Assembly: GCF_014529535.1 (NCBI RefSeq)
Contig: NW_023503555.1
Span: 3,596,001-3,660,000 of the forward strand
Direction: 5' to 3'
Length of the DNA: 64,000 bases
From: Bradysia coprophila
Lineage: Eukaryota > Arthropoda > Insecta > Diptera > Sciaridae
How positions within the stretch are numbered: the first letter of the stretch is position 1; every line of letters begins with the position of its first letter. Positions 25,434 through 37,600 of the stretch are shown piece by piece. The notes under the pieces were generated by a model. It saw only the letters and a program-made list of their open reading frames with translations. It searched no databases and was not told the DNA's origin. A program made the position numbers and the translations under genes.

Positions 25434-25630
25434 GGTTGTCATCTGATATCGATAACGACGACAAAAATAATGACAGGCTCTGGGTAATATGGTCCTTTAT
25501 ATGGTAATATGCATGTTAAAAAAATTGAAGTACAAGATTTGAAATCATCCGATTAAAAATACTTTGATCGACGGAAGTAATAGACCCGATAATAATACTG
25601 GTCATATGCTTGCCGTCTGTAACAGGTTAA
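25434..25630 (+). mobile_element. MITE family A, copy 3
   Basis: Close copy of 14541-14733: it shares ATCGATAACGACGACAAAAA, TAATGACAGGCTCTG, GATTAAAAATACTTT, GGAAGTAATAGACCCGATAA and the terminal CTGTAACAGGTTAA. Same orientation as Sos. Confidence 0.8.
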
Positions 25631-26432
25631 GGAGACGAAAAATCACCTTTCGCTTATTCAAATATTTCAATCGAAGTAGTAGCATCACTCACAGTGAAAA
25701 ATAATGGAAATTGTCGCTGGACCAGTCCAACTCGGATCATACCCATCTCTACCACAAGAAATGTCTGTGTATATCATATGTGAAGGAAAGGCAAAGCTCG
25801 GAAGAAGCCAAATTCTTGTCTTGCAAAGCAAAATTAAACGAATCACTTTGTAGTGGACTCAGGATTCATGATTCGATGGTGGGTTGATTTGCAATCAGTT
25901 TAAATGGTTTCCTCTTTGCAAATATGGTGCGGTTGTTTGTATAGGAACGTATTCCATATAAAATATGTTATTATGTCAATTGGAGGTTGAATGTGAAGTA
26001 ACCCTCTCCAATAAATTGAACAATGAATACGTGGCTACACCAGGTTCCGGACACGTATCAGTTGTCACACACATATCGTTATTTCGTTCATAAAAAAAAC
26101 ATTATCAACGAAAGAACAATATGCGGTCCGACGACTAGTGTATGCTGGGTGATTGGTGCGCTCACACGTTTCCACTAGTGCCACAGAAAGACACTAATAC
26201 AGACTTACTAATCATTTCTTCTTCGAACTATTCCTGATTCAAGATAATTTTGTCGATTTAATATAACTTGAATTTGACGTGTTGCGAGGCAATTGGGAAA
26301 CAAGTCGTTCTCACAAAGTATTGGGAAGCCGAGACAAATAGATTTTTTATATTTCTTTAAAAAAAACAACAAATTATATGTGTCCGTTATTCAACTCAAC
26401 TGACGACGGCTTTGTGTTTTCTTGTAAAAACT
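25631..26432. other. Non-coding stretch, no gene recognised
   Basis: AT-rich DNA with only short open frames and no evident repeat structure. Confidence 0.4.
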
Positions 26433-27282
26433 AAAGTACAGTCGACGGCTTTGAAATAAGTGACCTCAATTTGTTTCTGCTGTTCTTCAGCTGATCCACT
26501 TATACGTGTTCATATTTACATATATGAGTGAAGTAGTTACACACACCCGTGTGGTAGTGCTAAAACCGTTTTTTTTTTAACATAAACACACTTTTGTTTA
26601 TACATGTGTGTAGTGTGTAGTGTAGCCAAAACAACGTAACGCATTTGTGTCTTTAGTATTAAGAGCTTCCGAGCGTACGCTGAAATTGTAGCCTACATTT
26701 CTGCGTTTCGAAATTTTTGATCGCTGATATCTTTTTACAAGAGCCCTTTTTGAAAAATGTACGACCACATTTTCGAGTAAAAATATGTCAGCTTTGAGTA
26801 AAAAATAAAATTGTCTGTGAAAGTTCCATGTGCTTTGAGAAAAGTGTACCTTTGATGCAAATTTGGGGCATCGGTACAGTTTTCTCAAAGCACATGAAAC
26901 TTTCACAGACAATTTTATATTTTATTCAAAGCTGACATATTTTTACACGAAAATGTGGTCGTACATTTTTCAAAAAGGGCTCTCGTAAAAAGATATCAGC
27001 GATCAAAAATTTCGAAACGCAGAAATGTAGGCTACAATTTCAGCGTACGCTCGGAACCTCTTAAAAAGATTCTGGAAGCTTTGAGCGTTTTTGTATTCCA
27101 CTGAAAAATTCCACTTTTCCAATGGGATATAAGAGAAGCTCACAGCTTTTGAAATGTCGTCAAAGCACAAATAAATCGAGATACGTTGTTCTTGCTTAGT
27201 AGTGTATGAGTGGATCAGCTGAAAAACAGCTGAAACAAAATTGAGTCACTTATTTCAAAGTCGCTGAATGTACAAAACACCA
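26433..27282. mobile_element. Foldback-like inverted-repeat element, about 850 bp
   Basis: The outer arms about 26437-26511 and 27203-27277 are inverted copies (GGCTTTGAAATAAGTGAC at the left, GTCACTTATTTCAAAG at the right, plus CAGCTGATCCACT with AGTGGATCAGCTG). Separately, the inner arms about 26659-26850 and 26876-27070 are nearly identical inverted copies around a short loop near 26860 (CTTTGATGCAAATTTGGGGC). A transcript would fold into a hairpin of about 190 bp. A 104-codon frame inside the left arm is a by-product. Confidence 0.82.
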
Positions 27283-28445
27283 CAAAATCGAGATAGACAG
27301 AAATTTGATGAGATTTTTTATCTGGATTCTTTAACACTATTAAACAATCCATTGCCTATTATCATTTTGATAAACAACAAAATCTCTTTTTTTTTATTCA
27401 TTTGTGAATGATTTCACAGTACATCAAACGGATCGACACCAATCATTTTTTTTAAAGAACAAGACTTTATAAATAATAACAACACACACACCACATTCTT
27501 ATTTAATAAAAAAAATATTTGATAGAGAAGAGAAAAAACGATTTTTTTTATATTAAACTGACCAACTTTTTTGACGGAAGAAAAGTATAGTAGAAGTGAT
27601 AGGGTTAATGTGGGAGAAAATGTTAATCAATAAATTGAACGTTAAAGTTTAAGAAAATAAAACAAACAAAATTTGTAAAAATAAAAATTGCAAGAAAAAA
27701 ACAAACAAAAAAATTGAAAACAAAATATATAAAAATTGAGTTTACAATTTTTTTAAATGTAAATGTGAATAAAAAAACAGCATGTGATTTCTTTTTTAAG
27801 AGTAAATTTATTAAAATATAAAATATAAAAAAAATGCAAAAGAAAATATCTTTAATTTACCAGGCAAAGTAAAAATAAATGTAAGATTTAGTGGAGACGA
27901 TGAGGATAGCATATACTAGTAAAAATGTGAATGTAAAGATGAGAAAAATATTATTGCAAATATTAAATTTAAAGAAGAAAAAAATCATAAAAAAAAACAA
28001 AAAATTTGTAGTTAAAACAAACAAAAAACCAGATAAAGAAACCTATAAATGTTAATGTAAAATGTTTCCAGACAAAAAACAAATTGATCTCTCCTGAAAA
28101 GAAAACAAGTGAAAAATCTAAAAGAGAAATGAAAATTACGTTTAAATTTTTGAAAAATCATTTGTTACAATAATTTACGAGTTGTATAATAACAAACAAA
28201 CTGAACTTAAAAGTGGAGCATAAGTTGAAAAAGAAAAGGCAACGCATAAAAACAAAAACTATAAAAAAAGAATTATATTGTTAAACAAAAACAAAAAAAA
28301 AAACGAGATAGCAACATGTTTAGTATAATGAGAGTGATATATAAATAAAGTAAAACAAAATACACAAAAAATACATAAAAAAATTAAATAATAAAAATGT
28401 TAGAGATATTTTAAATGTTAAATAAAAATATATTATAAAAACGGA
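27283..28445 (+). other. Strongly A-rich tract
   Basis: Roughly 27480-28445 is dominated by A on the plus strand (AAACAAACAAAA, AATAAAAAT, TAAAAAAAA and similar) with few C and G. No frame is open for long and no unit repeats regularly. Such single-strand A bias could mark a 3' UTR or the footprint of a retroposed tail. Coverage by a transcript cannot be judged here. Confidence 0.4.
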
Positions 28446-30337
28446 CGTGGTTTCCTTTCAGGCTTTCACAACAAGCACCTTCTCTTGATATAAATATTTA
28501 CTAGTCTGTCACTACAGAACTCTTCTACTTCGGCACATTTAACACCCGCTTTAGAAAATAGAAAATAGAAACAGAAAATCATAAGTTTTTGATACAAATG
28601 TTATGGCAAGTAGTCCGAGGTACAAAACATAGACCAAACAACGTATCTTACGAATGTTTCTTAGAAAAAAGGCCCTTCTGTGACATAATTTTTGTGTTTC
28701 GTCGGTGATAGATCATGAGATCATGTTATAGTTATAGGCATCTTTCCGCAAAACTCACACTTACCAGCAAGGACGTAATGTACTCTTACATGCACTGCAT
28801 AAGCAGTAATAGTTATATACATAACAAGTTGAAAGTTGAAAAGTGGAGTTTTTGTGTGAATTTTACTGATCTGAGACGAAGCTGAAGTTAATGAACACAC
28901 GAAACCGTGCCTTTTCAACCTTTTATCCCTTGTTGTGTTATGTAAACTTGCTGAGGATGCCGAAAGAAGTTTATGATTTATGAAAGTACGGTTTTCGATA
29001 CACGTAGCTACAAAATACACCTAAAAATATTCAGCAAGAAATTCATGTCTTTTCCTGTTTTGCTTAAATTCCGACAGTTTCCAACATGTTACACTCATAC
29101 ACTCTTTGCCAGTTGTGCGCGTACAAAAATTCCTTGCATAAAGGGAATCTTACTAACACATTTGGGACTACGGAAAATAGTGAGTCGCATGAATATTATG
29201 AGATGATTATGCATGCATGTCAGGCTATAAGTGATAAGAGTCAGTTGGTATTCGGTGTATTAGGATATCAACGAGACATTTGCGATAAATGTTGAAATAG
29301 GTTGACCGACGGTAAGCCACGGTAAAAGAGTAGTTGGAACACGTAATTTTAGAAAAAGACCTGACCTGAACTTTAAGGTAGGTTAGCCAGATATTTGAAA
29401 GTCCGTAACCCCACACAAAATATTGCTTTCAGAAACAATGAAAAAATTGTAAACAGAAACGGTAGCGAAGTGATAAACTGTTGCAAAAATTGTGGTCCTC
29501 TCCGAAAAAGTTTTGGGTGCTTATGTGACGTGAGTTGATGGGATAGATGAACAAAGCTCCAACGTAGCGTAAATTAAGAGTCTCGAATTTTACGAGGACC
29601 TATTGTTTTCGAGGAATTAAAAAAAATCACTGGTTTTTAGTCAAAACAATATCTTGTGTGGAGTTACTACCCTACGGTTTTGGTTCGGTTTGGGTTTACT
29701 ATTTTTAAGTTTCAGGTTCAGATGAATCGGACCTTTTCGAGCTGTAATTTTTGAGTCATTTTAGTGGAATTTTTCCCGTTACTTATGTTATGAACGAAGA
29801 TCTGACCACATCTGACCAATACGTATTAAATTTCAAAGCCACATTATTGATAATTATCTGCAGATAATAGAGTTGTCTCTCATGTTGAAGAAATGTGGAA
29901 AGTTCCATGAGCCAGGGGATCAGACAAACATAATTAGAGATGATATTGTGTACTATGTTGAACAGACATTCTTCCAAAATGGATCGTTGTTTCCATTCAC
30001 ATTGCTTAAAGCTAAGACATCAAACATAATTTCATGAATTTCCACTTGAATATCGTGGTAAAATTAACGTTGTCTGCACTCAATTGCAGTCGAACATTTA
30101 ATAACAAAATCTGTCTCCATGCAATACTCTGTGCATGACAGTCACAACACCGATATAAAACATACGCTCTACGCATAAACGCGTATATATATCGACAAAA
30201 CGAACAACAACATTCATTATACACACAAACTGTTCATTTCTTCTTCATACAAAAATGTGACTTTCATTTTTCATATACTTCGCTACACATTTTCGTGTGT
30301 GTATTATAGACTAGCTGTGGAATAACAACGAGAAAGC
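28446..30337. other. Non-coding stretch upstream of U1
   Basis: No gene recognised. Short relics of the CTGACCTGAAC repeat are seen near 29357 and 29700. The last 60 bp before 30338 must contain the snRNA promoter, but I could not confidently match an insect proximal sequence element. Confidence 0.4.
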
Positions 30338-30501
30338 ATACTTACCTGGCGTCGGGACTACGATGATCAATAAGGTCGTTTCCCCTAGTCTAGGCCTTTG
30401 CATTGCACTTTAGCTTGGGCTGAAACTGGCGATTGCAGCTAATGTTTGCAACTCGGTCGTAAAATTTTTGTTAGCAGGGGTAAGCGTTCGCGCTACCCCT
30501 A
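30338..30501 (+). ncRNA. U1: U1 spliceosomal snRNA
   Basis: The 164-nt sequence starts ATACTTACCTGGC, so the 5'-splice-site recognition segment ACTTACCTG is intact. Stem-loop I folds as CGA-TGATCAATAAGG-TCG with an outer GGGA/TCCC. Stem-loop II keeps the U1A loop ATTGCAC. Stem-loop III is TTGCA/TGCAA. The Sm site is AAATTTTTG, and stem-loop IV is AGGGGTAAGCG-TTCG-CGCTACCCCT with one bulged A. Helix H can form (GTCGG with ACTGGC, with wobbles). This is the RNA that pairs with 5' splice sites in the U1 snRNP. The loop I sequence departs from the usual ATCACGAAGG at two positions, which touches the U1-70K site. The paired stems argue for a working gene or a recent variant rather than an old pseudogene. 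Confidence 0.9.
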
Positions 30502-31283
30502 ATAAATGAATCAAAACAATCGAAAAGGAATGGTTGGAAGTGGTGGTCGTGCAACCGTTGTCTGATAATTAATTTATTATTTAAATTATACAAACACTAA
30601 CACATAGTACAAGGTGCGTGAATAGGTATCAGTCGCTGTGGTAGTAGTATTTATGTGTTAGTGCATCATTTTAACTTAAGTATTTTGAGTTTTTAATCGT
30701 GTTTCGCTGTCGATTTCTGTGAACATTTTCATTTAAATCGCTAATCGTAAAATACAATATCTCGGCTAACAGTGCACTGAAATTGATTTGGAGGGTTCGT
30801 TAAACTTGTAGTGACGTTCCGATTCTGAAAACAATAAATTTGGGGTGGTTGAGGCAAAAAGAGAGAAATTGAAATCTTTTTTTTGTCTCTGACAATGTCT
30901 TGAAAATTGTAGTTCGTGACTTGCATCACGTGCCCATACATAACACACAAATAATTGGAAAAGTATCGATTCACAATTTTAATGTTATCATTCCAATTGT
31001 AATCTAATACAAGTAGATTTAAGTTAAAAAAAATTAAAGTTGGGGAACGTTTCTGCTAAACCTTTTTCACATACCTGTGAAAATTCGAATTTTGAAAATT
31101 TTAGTATATGGGGAGATCAGCAAACCTGGAGTGAAGGAAACCTGTTTTATACTCCTTAGCGGTACTTCATCTATATCAAGAGTCATTTCTTGGGTACCCA
31201 AAAACCAAACTTTATTTCGGTTGAGGGAAGCCGTGGATGTGTCTGAAATATTCTTTGATAAATCAAAGAGTCGGTCGATTTCG
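30502..31283. other. Non-coding stretch, no gene recognised
   Basis: AT-rich DNA after the U1 gene. An 84-codon frame at 31077-31331 runs into a known repeat fragment and is not supported. Confidence 0.4.
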
Positions 31284-31611
31284 GCATCCCATATGTGGAC
31301 ATCTATATATAACTATATTCAGCTACCTTGAGCTATATACAGGCACATAGAGCTATAGAATAGCATATTCATCTGTGAAATGTTTATTTATAGTGAAATA
31401 TAGGTAAATATAGCGGTATATAGCTGTTTAAATAGAAATTTATGAAATTTGACTTCGTACGGTTCTGTCTATATTGCCTCCGGCAATTTATTTGTATATG
31501 ATAACAAGGCAAAGAGTGGATAATGTAAGTGGTTTTAAAGTAGAGAAGAAAATGAAGAAAGAGAAATGAAGAGTTAAAGGCTTTTGACACGAATAGGTGT
31601 TTCGTACGGGT
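31284..31611 (+). mobile_element. Partial copy of the 1.2-kb TIR element (family B, copy 3)
   Basis: This matches the right end of 46505-47719 from the CCATATGTGGACATCTATAT region through TATTGCCTCCGGCAATTTA to the terminus TAGGTGTTTCGTACGGGT. The left 900 bp are missing. After the terminus it shares GCCGTTAGCTATG with the flank of copy 2, in opposite orientation at about 53108-53120. Confidence 0.85.
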
Positions 31612-33627
31612 CGCCGTTAGCTATGTTTTTTTTAATAAATTCGTTAATTATTATTACAAAAAAAAAACAATTTGGGTGGAACACAAAATTTTGGGACGGA
31701 CGGATGAAAGTTACGGGCGAAGTACGGTAACGGACGTACTCGGGTCATGTACGAAAATGTTTACGGATAGTACGGGGCTAACGTCGCAGCGTGTGCTACG
31801 TCTTCACTTGTTTAAGACACAAGGTATGTTGTTTTACCTATCCTTCACTTAAAACAAAATATGTTGCATTCCTAAATTTGTAACCATTCGTGTTGTGTCA
31901 CCCGTTCTTTTTTTATCGATCATACACCAGTATATATTCGCGACAGGTCTTAAATCCAGGAGCTGCGACTAGATTCCAGTTCTATCTTAAAACATTGTTC
32001 CATTCGTTCATCCATTGAGTGCATTTTAAGGATATGAAGGCAATAGATTTTGAAAACGGCAAGAGTTATAAACATTCAGTCTGTCATTTGCGCTTTTTGT
32101 TTTATTTAGCCTCATCTGATTATATTACACATAGAGGTAGACTACCTTATGACCGAAATTCATTGAAAAATTATATCACACACACCACTAACACGAAAAC
32201 GTCAACTTTGCTTTGCTTTTGACATTATGAGTCCCTTTACTTTTGACATTAAGAGTCCCGTGTACTGTCTGTACACGGAGCTGCCACACACACATTCAAA
32301 TATATGATTTTTCATTTTAATTTGTCAGTGTGTTCTATTGAGAGGGCCCTTGATAGTACACGTGCATCTACATTTAGCTGTGTAATACACACTATATGAG
32401 TTTTAACATGGAATGTTATACCTTTTCAGTTGAAGCATAAATTTCCTTTTTTTCATTTTGCAATAAACTTCCATTCCTCTTATAATATACAGACTTAGTA
32501 AAACCCAATTTTGGTCAGAAGGGTCCCAACCGAAATTGCAGCACGAATATTCTGTTTAAATGCGATAACCAACAACGATTGTAAAACTGAAACATTGAAA
32601 ATAGATGTCGCCGTTGTTAAAAATAGGTTTAAATTACCGCTTTGTATTAGGATTTCCCTTCATGTTGACGCGTTTATGATGCTTACCTTAAAAAAGGACT
32701 TAACTCACATTTAAAAACCACACATCGAATGAGTTCGACAATAAAGTAAAATAATCAAAAAAAAGGACGACAACACAATGGAACTAATCCTCAGCTTAAA
32801 ACAGTGTTCTCGTACTGAAGTAAAATAACGGTCATCGATATTAGAGAGATTGTGCAACTGAGTTACGAGTACAGGTGTTCATTACCCCAATCTTAGACTA
32901 CTCGTACTTTGACTGGATATTACGAACGGTTAATCCGGTTTGACAGCCTCCAGTGGGCCTGCTGTGATTACCCATTTGTTGATTACCTAGATCCTAGTTC
33001 TAGTAAGGCAATCTAGTATATGGTTAGGCAGAATGCTCCATGTGATGTTGTGTGGGAGGATGTACGCTCTTGGCATTTTGCACTTTCAGTGATGTACGCT
33101 GGACGCTTGTACAAAACCCCTTTGAATTCGACAATTGTTCTTTTTTTAGTGAATTAGCTTGGTTTTTTCCGAATTGACTGTTCGTTCCTTTTGTCTGCAC
33201 CATGCTTACAAATTACAATGATTGCTAGGTCGTCGTCGTGATTCGTGATAGGAAAGTCATATTTCTGAATGCATTGGATAGGTCCGAGACATCGTGTTCT
33301 GAGAGAGCGCTTTGATTAACTTTTCCTGCAGCTCCTTCGGCTGATTTTATGTCGACAAAGTGCCCATCATGGTAAGCTTTATTGGCTACAAGTCATTTGG
33401 ACAACCTCTCTAATAAATGTAGCAGTTTAGATGCAAAAACGGGTCAAAAACGATTGCAAATTTGAGATTGTTTGCATTCATAAGTGGGCGGAGTCATTTT
33501 TGAATTTTTATAGCTAAATACAACTCAATTATGGTCTTTTCGTTAGAACTGGCAATACCTGAAAATTCCGAATATTCATTTTACGAGCCATGTAGATTAT
33601 TTTACCACAGCTGTAACGTCGGTTACA
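31612..33627. other. Non-coding stretch, no gene recognised
   Basis: No supported gene. A curious run near 31680-31800 repeats ACGG-type motifs (GGGACGGACGG, AAGTACGGTAACGGACGTAC, GTACGGGGCTAACG). The rest is AT-rich with short open frames only. Confidence 0.4.
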
Positions 33628-33758
33628 GTGATGAAATCTCTAAATGACCGTCTTTTTCTAAATTTCTTATTTCTCTTACTTCTCTCATTTCTCTATATTC
33701 GTTATGGAGAAGTGAGAGATTTGGCAAAAGACGGTGATTTAGAGATTTTATCATTTCC
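33628..33758. repeat. Inverted repeat, MITE-like
   Basis: The left arm (AGTGATGAAATCTCTAAATGA, then CCGTCTTTT) pairs with the right arm (AAAAGACGG, then TGATTTAGAGATTTTATCAT); a second inner pair is CTTCTCTCATTTCTC with GAGAAGTGAGAG. About 131 bp in all, no coding content. The segment 33873-33925 downstream recurs at 41726-41775. Confidence 0.65.
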
Positions 33759-34608
33759 CCCTTTTGTTGTTGCCAATGGGTAAGTTATAGGTTGAAGACG
33801 ATTGAATCTAGTGCTAAATTACCTGTGTAGTTGGTTGGACGTGTATTGAATTCATTTGAGAAAGAGGTGAGTGAGAAGTAATAGTAGATTATTCACCTCT
33901 GTCCACATGTTTGTTTAGACATTTTGGCACCAACTTTTTTTTCAAGACTTCTGTAGGCTTGCAGCCCAAAAGTACTGGGTTCATTTATATGTGCAACGAT
34001 AGTGGGTGAGGCCAGCTACAACACCCCATACTCAGTTCCGTGGTACATCGAAGCTGCAGAGAAGGCGGACTCTCCGAACATTCACTATATTTCTAGTCAT
34101 AACTCTAGTGGATCAACTAACACCAAGCGGTGCGTATACTCTACCTGTTGGTCTTTTCAAGGCCGACAATCGTACAACATTACAACCATTTAAAATAATT
34201 TTTTCTTGAGTTATTGCCCGAAAAACTGTTTTAGGTACCCTCTGGCATGTCTTCACTTTTGAGCGCTTTTCACAGAAAACAATTTTTTTTAAGAAAAAGT
34301 GAAAGACACGTGTTTCCTAGAAATGAAAGACGAATCCAACGAGCTATCACTCATTGAAATCGGAGACCGCTTGTTTCCCAATCACCTGAAGATTTGGCGA
34401 TATCACTCTTAAACCGAAAATATTTTCGTGCAAGGTCTACTACTTTAACTATTATGAAAGTACTGTTTAAAAACAGACTCTACTCTGAATTTCATTTTCA
34501 GTGTAATTTTCAGTTAAAGATTCGATATTTTAATTGAATGACTCCACAAATGTGTTAGTTAAGATAAAATATATTTCAACGAATAAATTAGAACCATCAG
34601 AAAATACT
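33759..34608. other. Non-coding stretch with repeat fragment
   Basis: About 33873-33925 (AGTAGATTATTCACCTCTGT, then CCACATGTTTGTTTAGACA) is repeated at 41726-41775. The remainder shows no gene. Confidence 0.45.
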
Positions 34609-36658
34609 TTAGTCACCTTCATACTGGTTCGGAAGAAGCGACACAAAGCCTTCTTTTGCAGTGGAAATCAGTAACAGTTTTTCTAATACATCATCTGCTC
34701 GAACTATTGCAAACTTATCGGGATTAACAGGTTCAATTATCAATATTTTTACCAAAATCAAAACAACTCCATCGTCGGTGAAAATAAGAACAATTTGGCC
34801 AATGGTCTGGTTTTTTAGAAGCACAATAGTGTCGTTCGTCTGTTCGGCTCTCTTGTAGGTAATACTGTAATATACCTCGTTGTTGTGATAGAACTTGTGG
34901 TGTGCAGAAATGAATGCAGATTCTTTTTGAAGAATAGCCTTTTCATGGGCCTCCAGTCTATGCTTGTGAGAATTTCCGAAGAGCGTTACTTCACCTATTT
35001 TGAGGGACAAAGGATAAAAGTTATTTTTAATCATTCATTGTTATTCTATTCACTATAAGTACCGAGTTTAGTAGTTCTTTTAACTCGATTATTGTTCATT
35101 CTTTCACAATATTTACTAGACGTTTCACTGCTATTCCTCAAACGAGCTAGAACATTATAGAATGTATGTTTTGATACTATTTGATGTTCGACATCGGTAG
35201 TGCCCTTCACATGTTTGACAAGAGTACCATTGTTGCTTTCGAAATTGAAATTGGAATATGCCCAAAGGGGACCAGAGTCCTTAACACATTTAGGCAAATG
35301 TTCTAGCAGGTGAACATTGTACATCATATTATCTTCTCCATAAAGGTTTTGAAAATCGATAATGAACTTTTCTAGGTTTTTCAACGCTTTTTGATTGTCT
35401 GAAGGAGTTATTCTTGACTTTAGGAAAATAAATATTGCTTCTGATAATAGTGAAAAGTGGTTCAAATATGTTTCATTCAATAGTCCTTTTAAGCAAGGTA
35501 TTCCATAACCAACCAATACCAACCAGCAACCAGCAACCAATACTTGAATTCGTGGGCTTTCCAAAATGATCTCACTTCAGTTTCTCGCGGTTTTCTTGTA
35601 AAAGTTCTCAAAGGAGTAATAGATTTTAAGTTTTTCTCGATAAACTCAGCTCTACGTGGAGTGATGTAATATTTCTCCCGATGATTTTTTGAATCAAGCC
35701 ACAAATTTAACAGCAACTGAGCAACTCCTAAGCCCAAATTGTTAATTGAAATACTTGACTACCGTCAATAACAACGGGTTATATATACCTTCTAGAAGAG
35801 CGTGCATGTAATCAATAACAGTGCCTCTTATTAAATCATAATTTTCAAACGCAATCAATGGTGAAACCCCAGTAATACCCAGAATTCCTTTTCCACTTGT
35901 TACATAAGATTTCATCAAAGCTATCGTGCTTGCATGTGTTCGCAGACTATATTTTTGTGTCGTTATAGTGTATTTGCTTGTGACACAATCACCCACCATG
36001 AAACCTGGGTGTAGGCAATACGTGCAACCGAATTCGCCATTGAACTGTTTCATTTTCAAAATCTTGCATCTATTATAGAAAGGCAATCAGTATAAAGTGA
36101 CGATAGTTAAAGGCTATTATTTAGGCAGATAAAGTCGCGATGATAAGTGTAACTTATCGAGTTCTACAAAAATACTGACCTAGCCACTGTTTCCGTTGTT
36201 GTATGAAGTACTCGAATTGTGACAGCTTTGCAATCAATATTGGTTTTTCTTGCATCGAGGTCCTTAAGTTCTTCAATCAATGACTTAAAGTACAGATCAA
36301 AAGAACTGAATAGGCCATAGACTTGCCTTTTTCTTCGACTTAAATACTCTTACACCATCCGTATTCATAGTCAATGTTACTAAGGGGCCCATGCCAACCG
36401 TAGCCCTTAGCGATTTATATAATTCACCGTCGAAAACATCAGTTATGTCATTTGAATTCGGGTTCGTATCATAAGTTAAAATTTCTTGATTTTCAGTCAG
36501 CTTTTTTTCAAGCTGATCTCGCAGAGGGAGTTGAACAAAAAAAAAATCCAATGTTCATTTTATCTAAAGAATATTCCGATCCACAATACCTCAGCCATAT
36601 ATTTTGTTAGACTCGAATTATCGTCTGGTTCCAAATATCTTTTGTACGTTTTCCCCAT
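34609..36658 (-). pseudogene. Broken CACTA/EnSpm-type transposase
   Basis: Fragments on the minus strand appear in the order of a metazoan EnSpm-like transposase. The start is MGKTYKRYLEP at 36658, followed by a possible donor at 36589. A block of about 36500-36297 holds TMNTDGVRVFKSKK and SLWPIQ. Next come a shifted block near 36295-36180 (FKSLIEELKDLDARK), the CTYC cysteine pair, and RTHAST and VIDYMHALLEGIYNPLL (36086-35742). RTFTRKPRET with FWKAHEFKYWLL is at 35640-35540, a YNVHLLEHLPKCVKDSGPLW block (DUF4218-like) at 35564-35046, and a C-terminal block at 35034-34609. The part that normally follows the WPIQ motif is missing, and at least two frameshifts and a stop between the last blocks break the frame. 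One frameshift lies in a GGTTG-rich slippage tract near 35530. No intact termini were identified. It cannot make a full transposase. Confidence 0.82.
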
Positions 36659-36890
36659 TTTCTTTTAAAAGAAAATCTATTCGGAAAAGAACTCTAACTT
36701 GATCGATTGACTGCTTCGATATGCAATTTATAACTAGTAAGAGTACAGTCAACCTTGATAGATATTGATGTAAGGAAGCATGGATATCTAATTAATATGA
36801 AGGTGTACTCTATACAATTCAGATATTTTTTAAACTATATTGGACCACTTTTCTACTCATATGACGCATAATGCGCGTAGTAAATGGGCT

Positions 36891-37029
36891 AACCTGTCAC
36901 ATACGGCTATTCATCTGTAATCGATAACGACGGCAAAAATAATGACAGGCTCTGGGTAATATGGTAACAGATAAAAATACTTTGATTAATGGAAGTAATA
37001 GACCCGATAATAATACTTGTCATATGCTT
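36891..37029 (+). mobile_element. MITE family A, copy 4, internally deleted
   Basis: This begins TAACCTGTCACATACGGC, the inverted form of the ACAGGTTA end of the other copies, so it preserves the left terminus best. It continues through CATCTGTAATCGATAACGAC. The middle (about 60 bp around the TTTATAT region) is deleted. It resumes at GATAAAAATACTTTGATTAA and stops before the right terminus. Confidence 0.75.
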
Positions 37030-37139
37030 TTAAACAAAACGAAAATTTTGCCAAAGGCCGGTCGCCATTAGACAATTTTTAATTTCCAAATATAAACTGC
37101 TCCAAATTGAGAAAATATTGTTTTTATTCTCTCATTATT

Positions 37140-37400
37140 CCCTTGACTGAAAGTCAGGGTCTTACACCAGAAAATACCGAAATATGTGGGTGACAAAAAA
37201 GTTCACTATGATTGAAAATGTATGAAATGGTATTAAAAACGTTAAATGTGGGTAACAAAAAATCGTTGAAGGCACGATAACTTGAGTAATTCTCAAGCAA
37301 TTTGGATGAATCTTTATTTTAAATGTGTGGAAGTAAAATACCGAGGCTAAGTTCGAAGATGGGCTATGTGGGACGAAGGATCTGGAAGCTATCCCAGAAA
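37140..37400 (+). repeat. Family B-related repeat flanking the satellite (left)
   Basis: The block containing CACTATGATTGAAAATGTATG and AAAACGTTAAATGTGGGTAAC has a direct relative at about 37918-38030 on the other side of the satellite. GGCTAAGTTCGAAGATGGGC near 37348 also occurs in the 1.2-kb element (near 46730). Confidence 0.55.
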
Positions 37401-37600
37401 AACAGGATTTTACACTGTTGATAATAGCCTCAATCGAAAAAGATTACTTTGATGAAATTTGATTTTGTTGCGTTGTGTGTGTAAATCGTATAAGTATGTT
37501 TTCGATAATGTGCATGAAACAAGTATAAAGAAAAATTTCGTCACTACATGCCCAGCCTCTAACCGGTAAACATCTCTTGTTAGTGAACTGCTAACAACTT

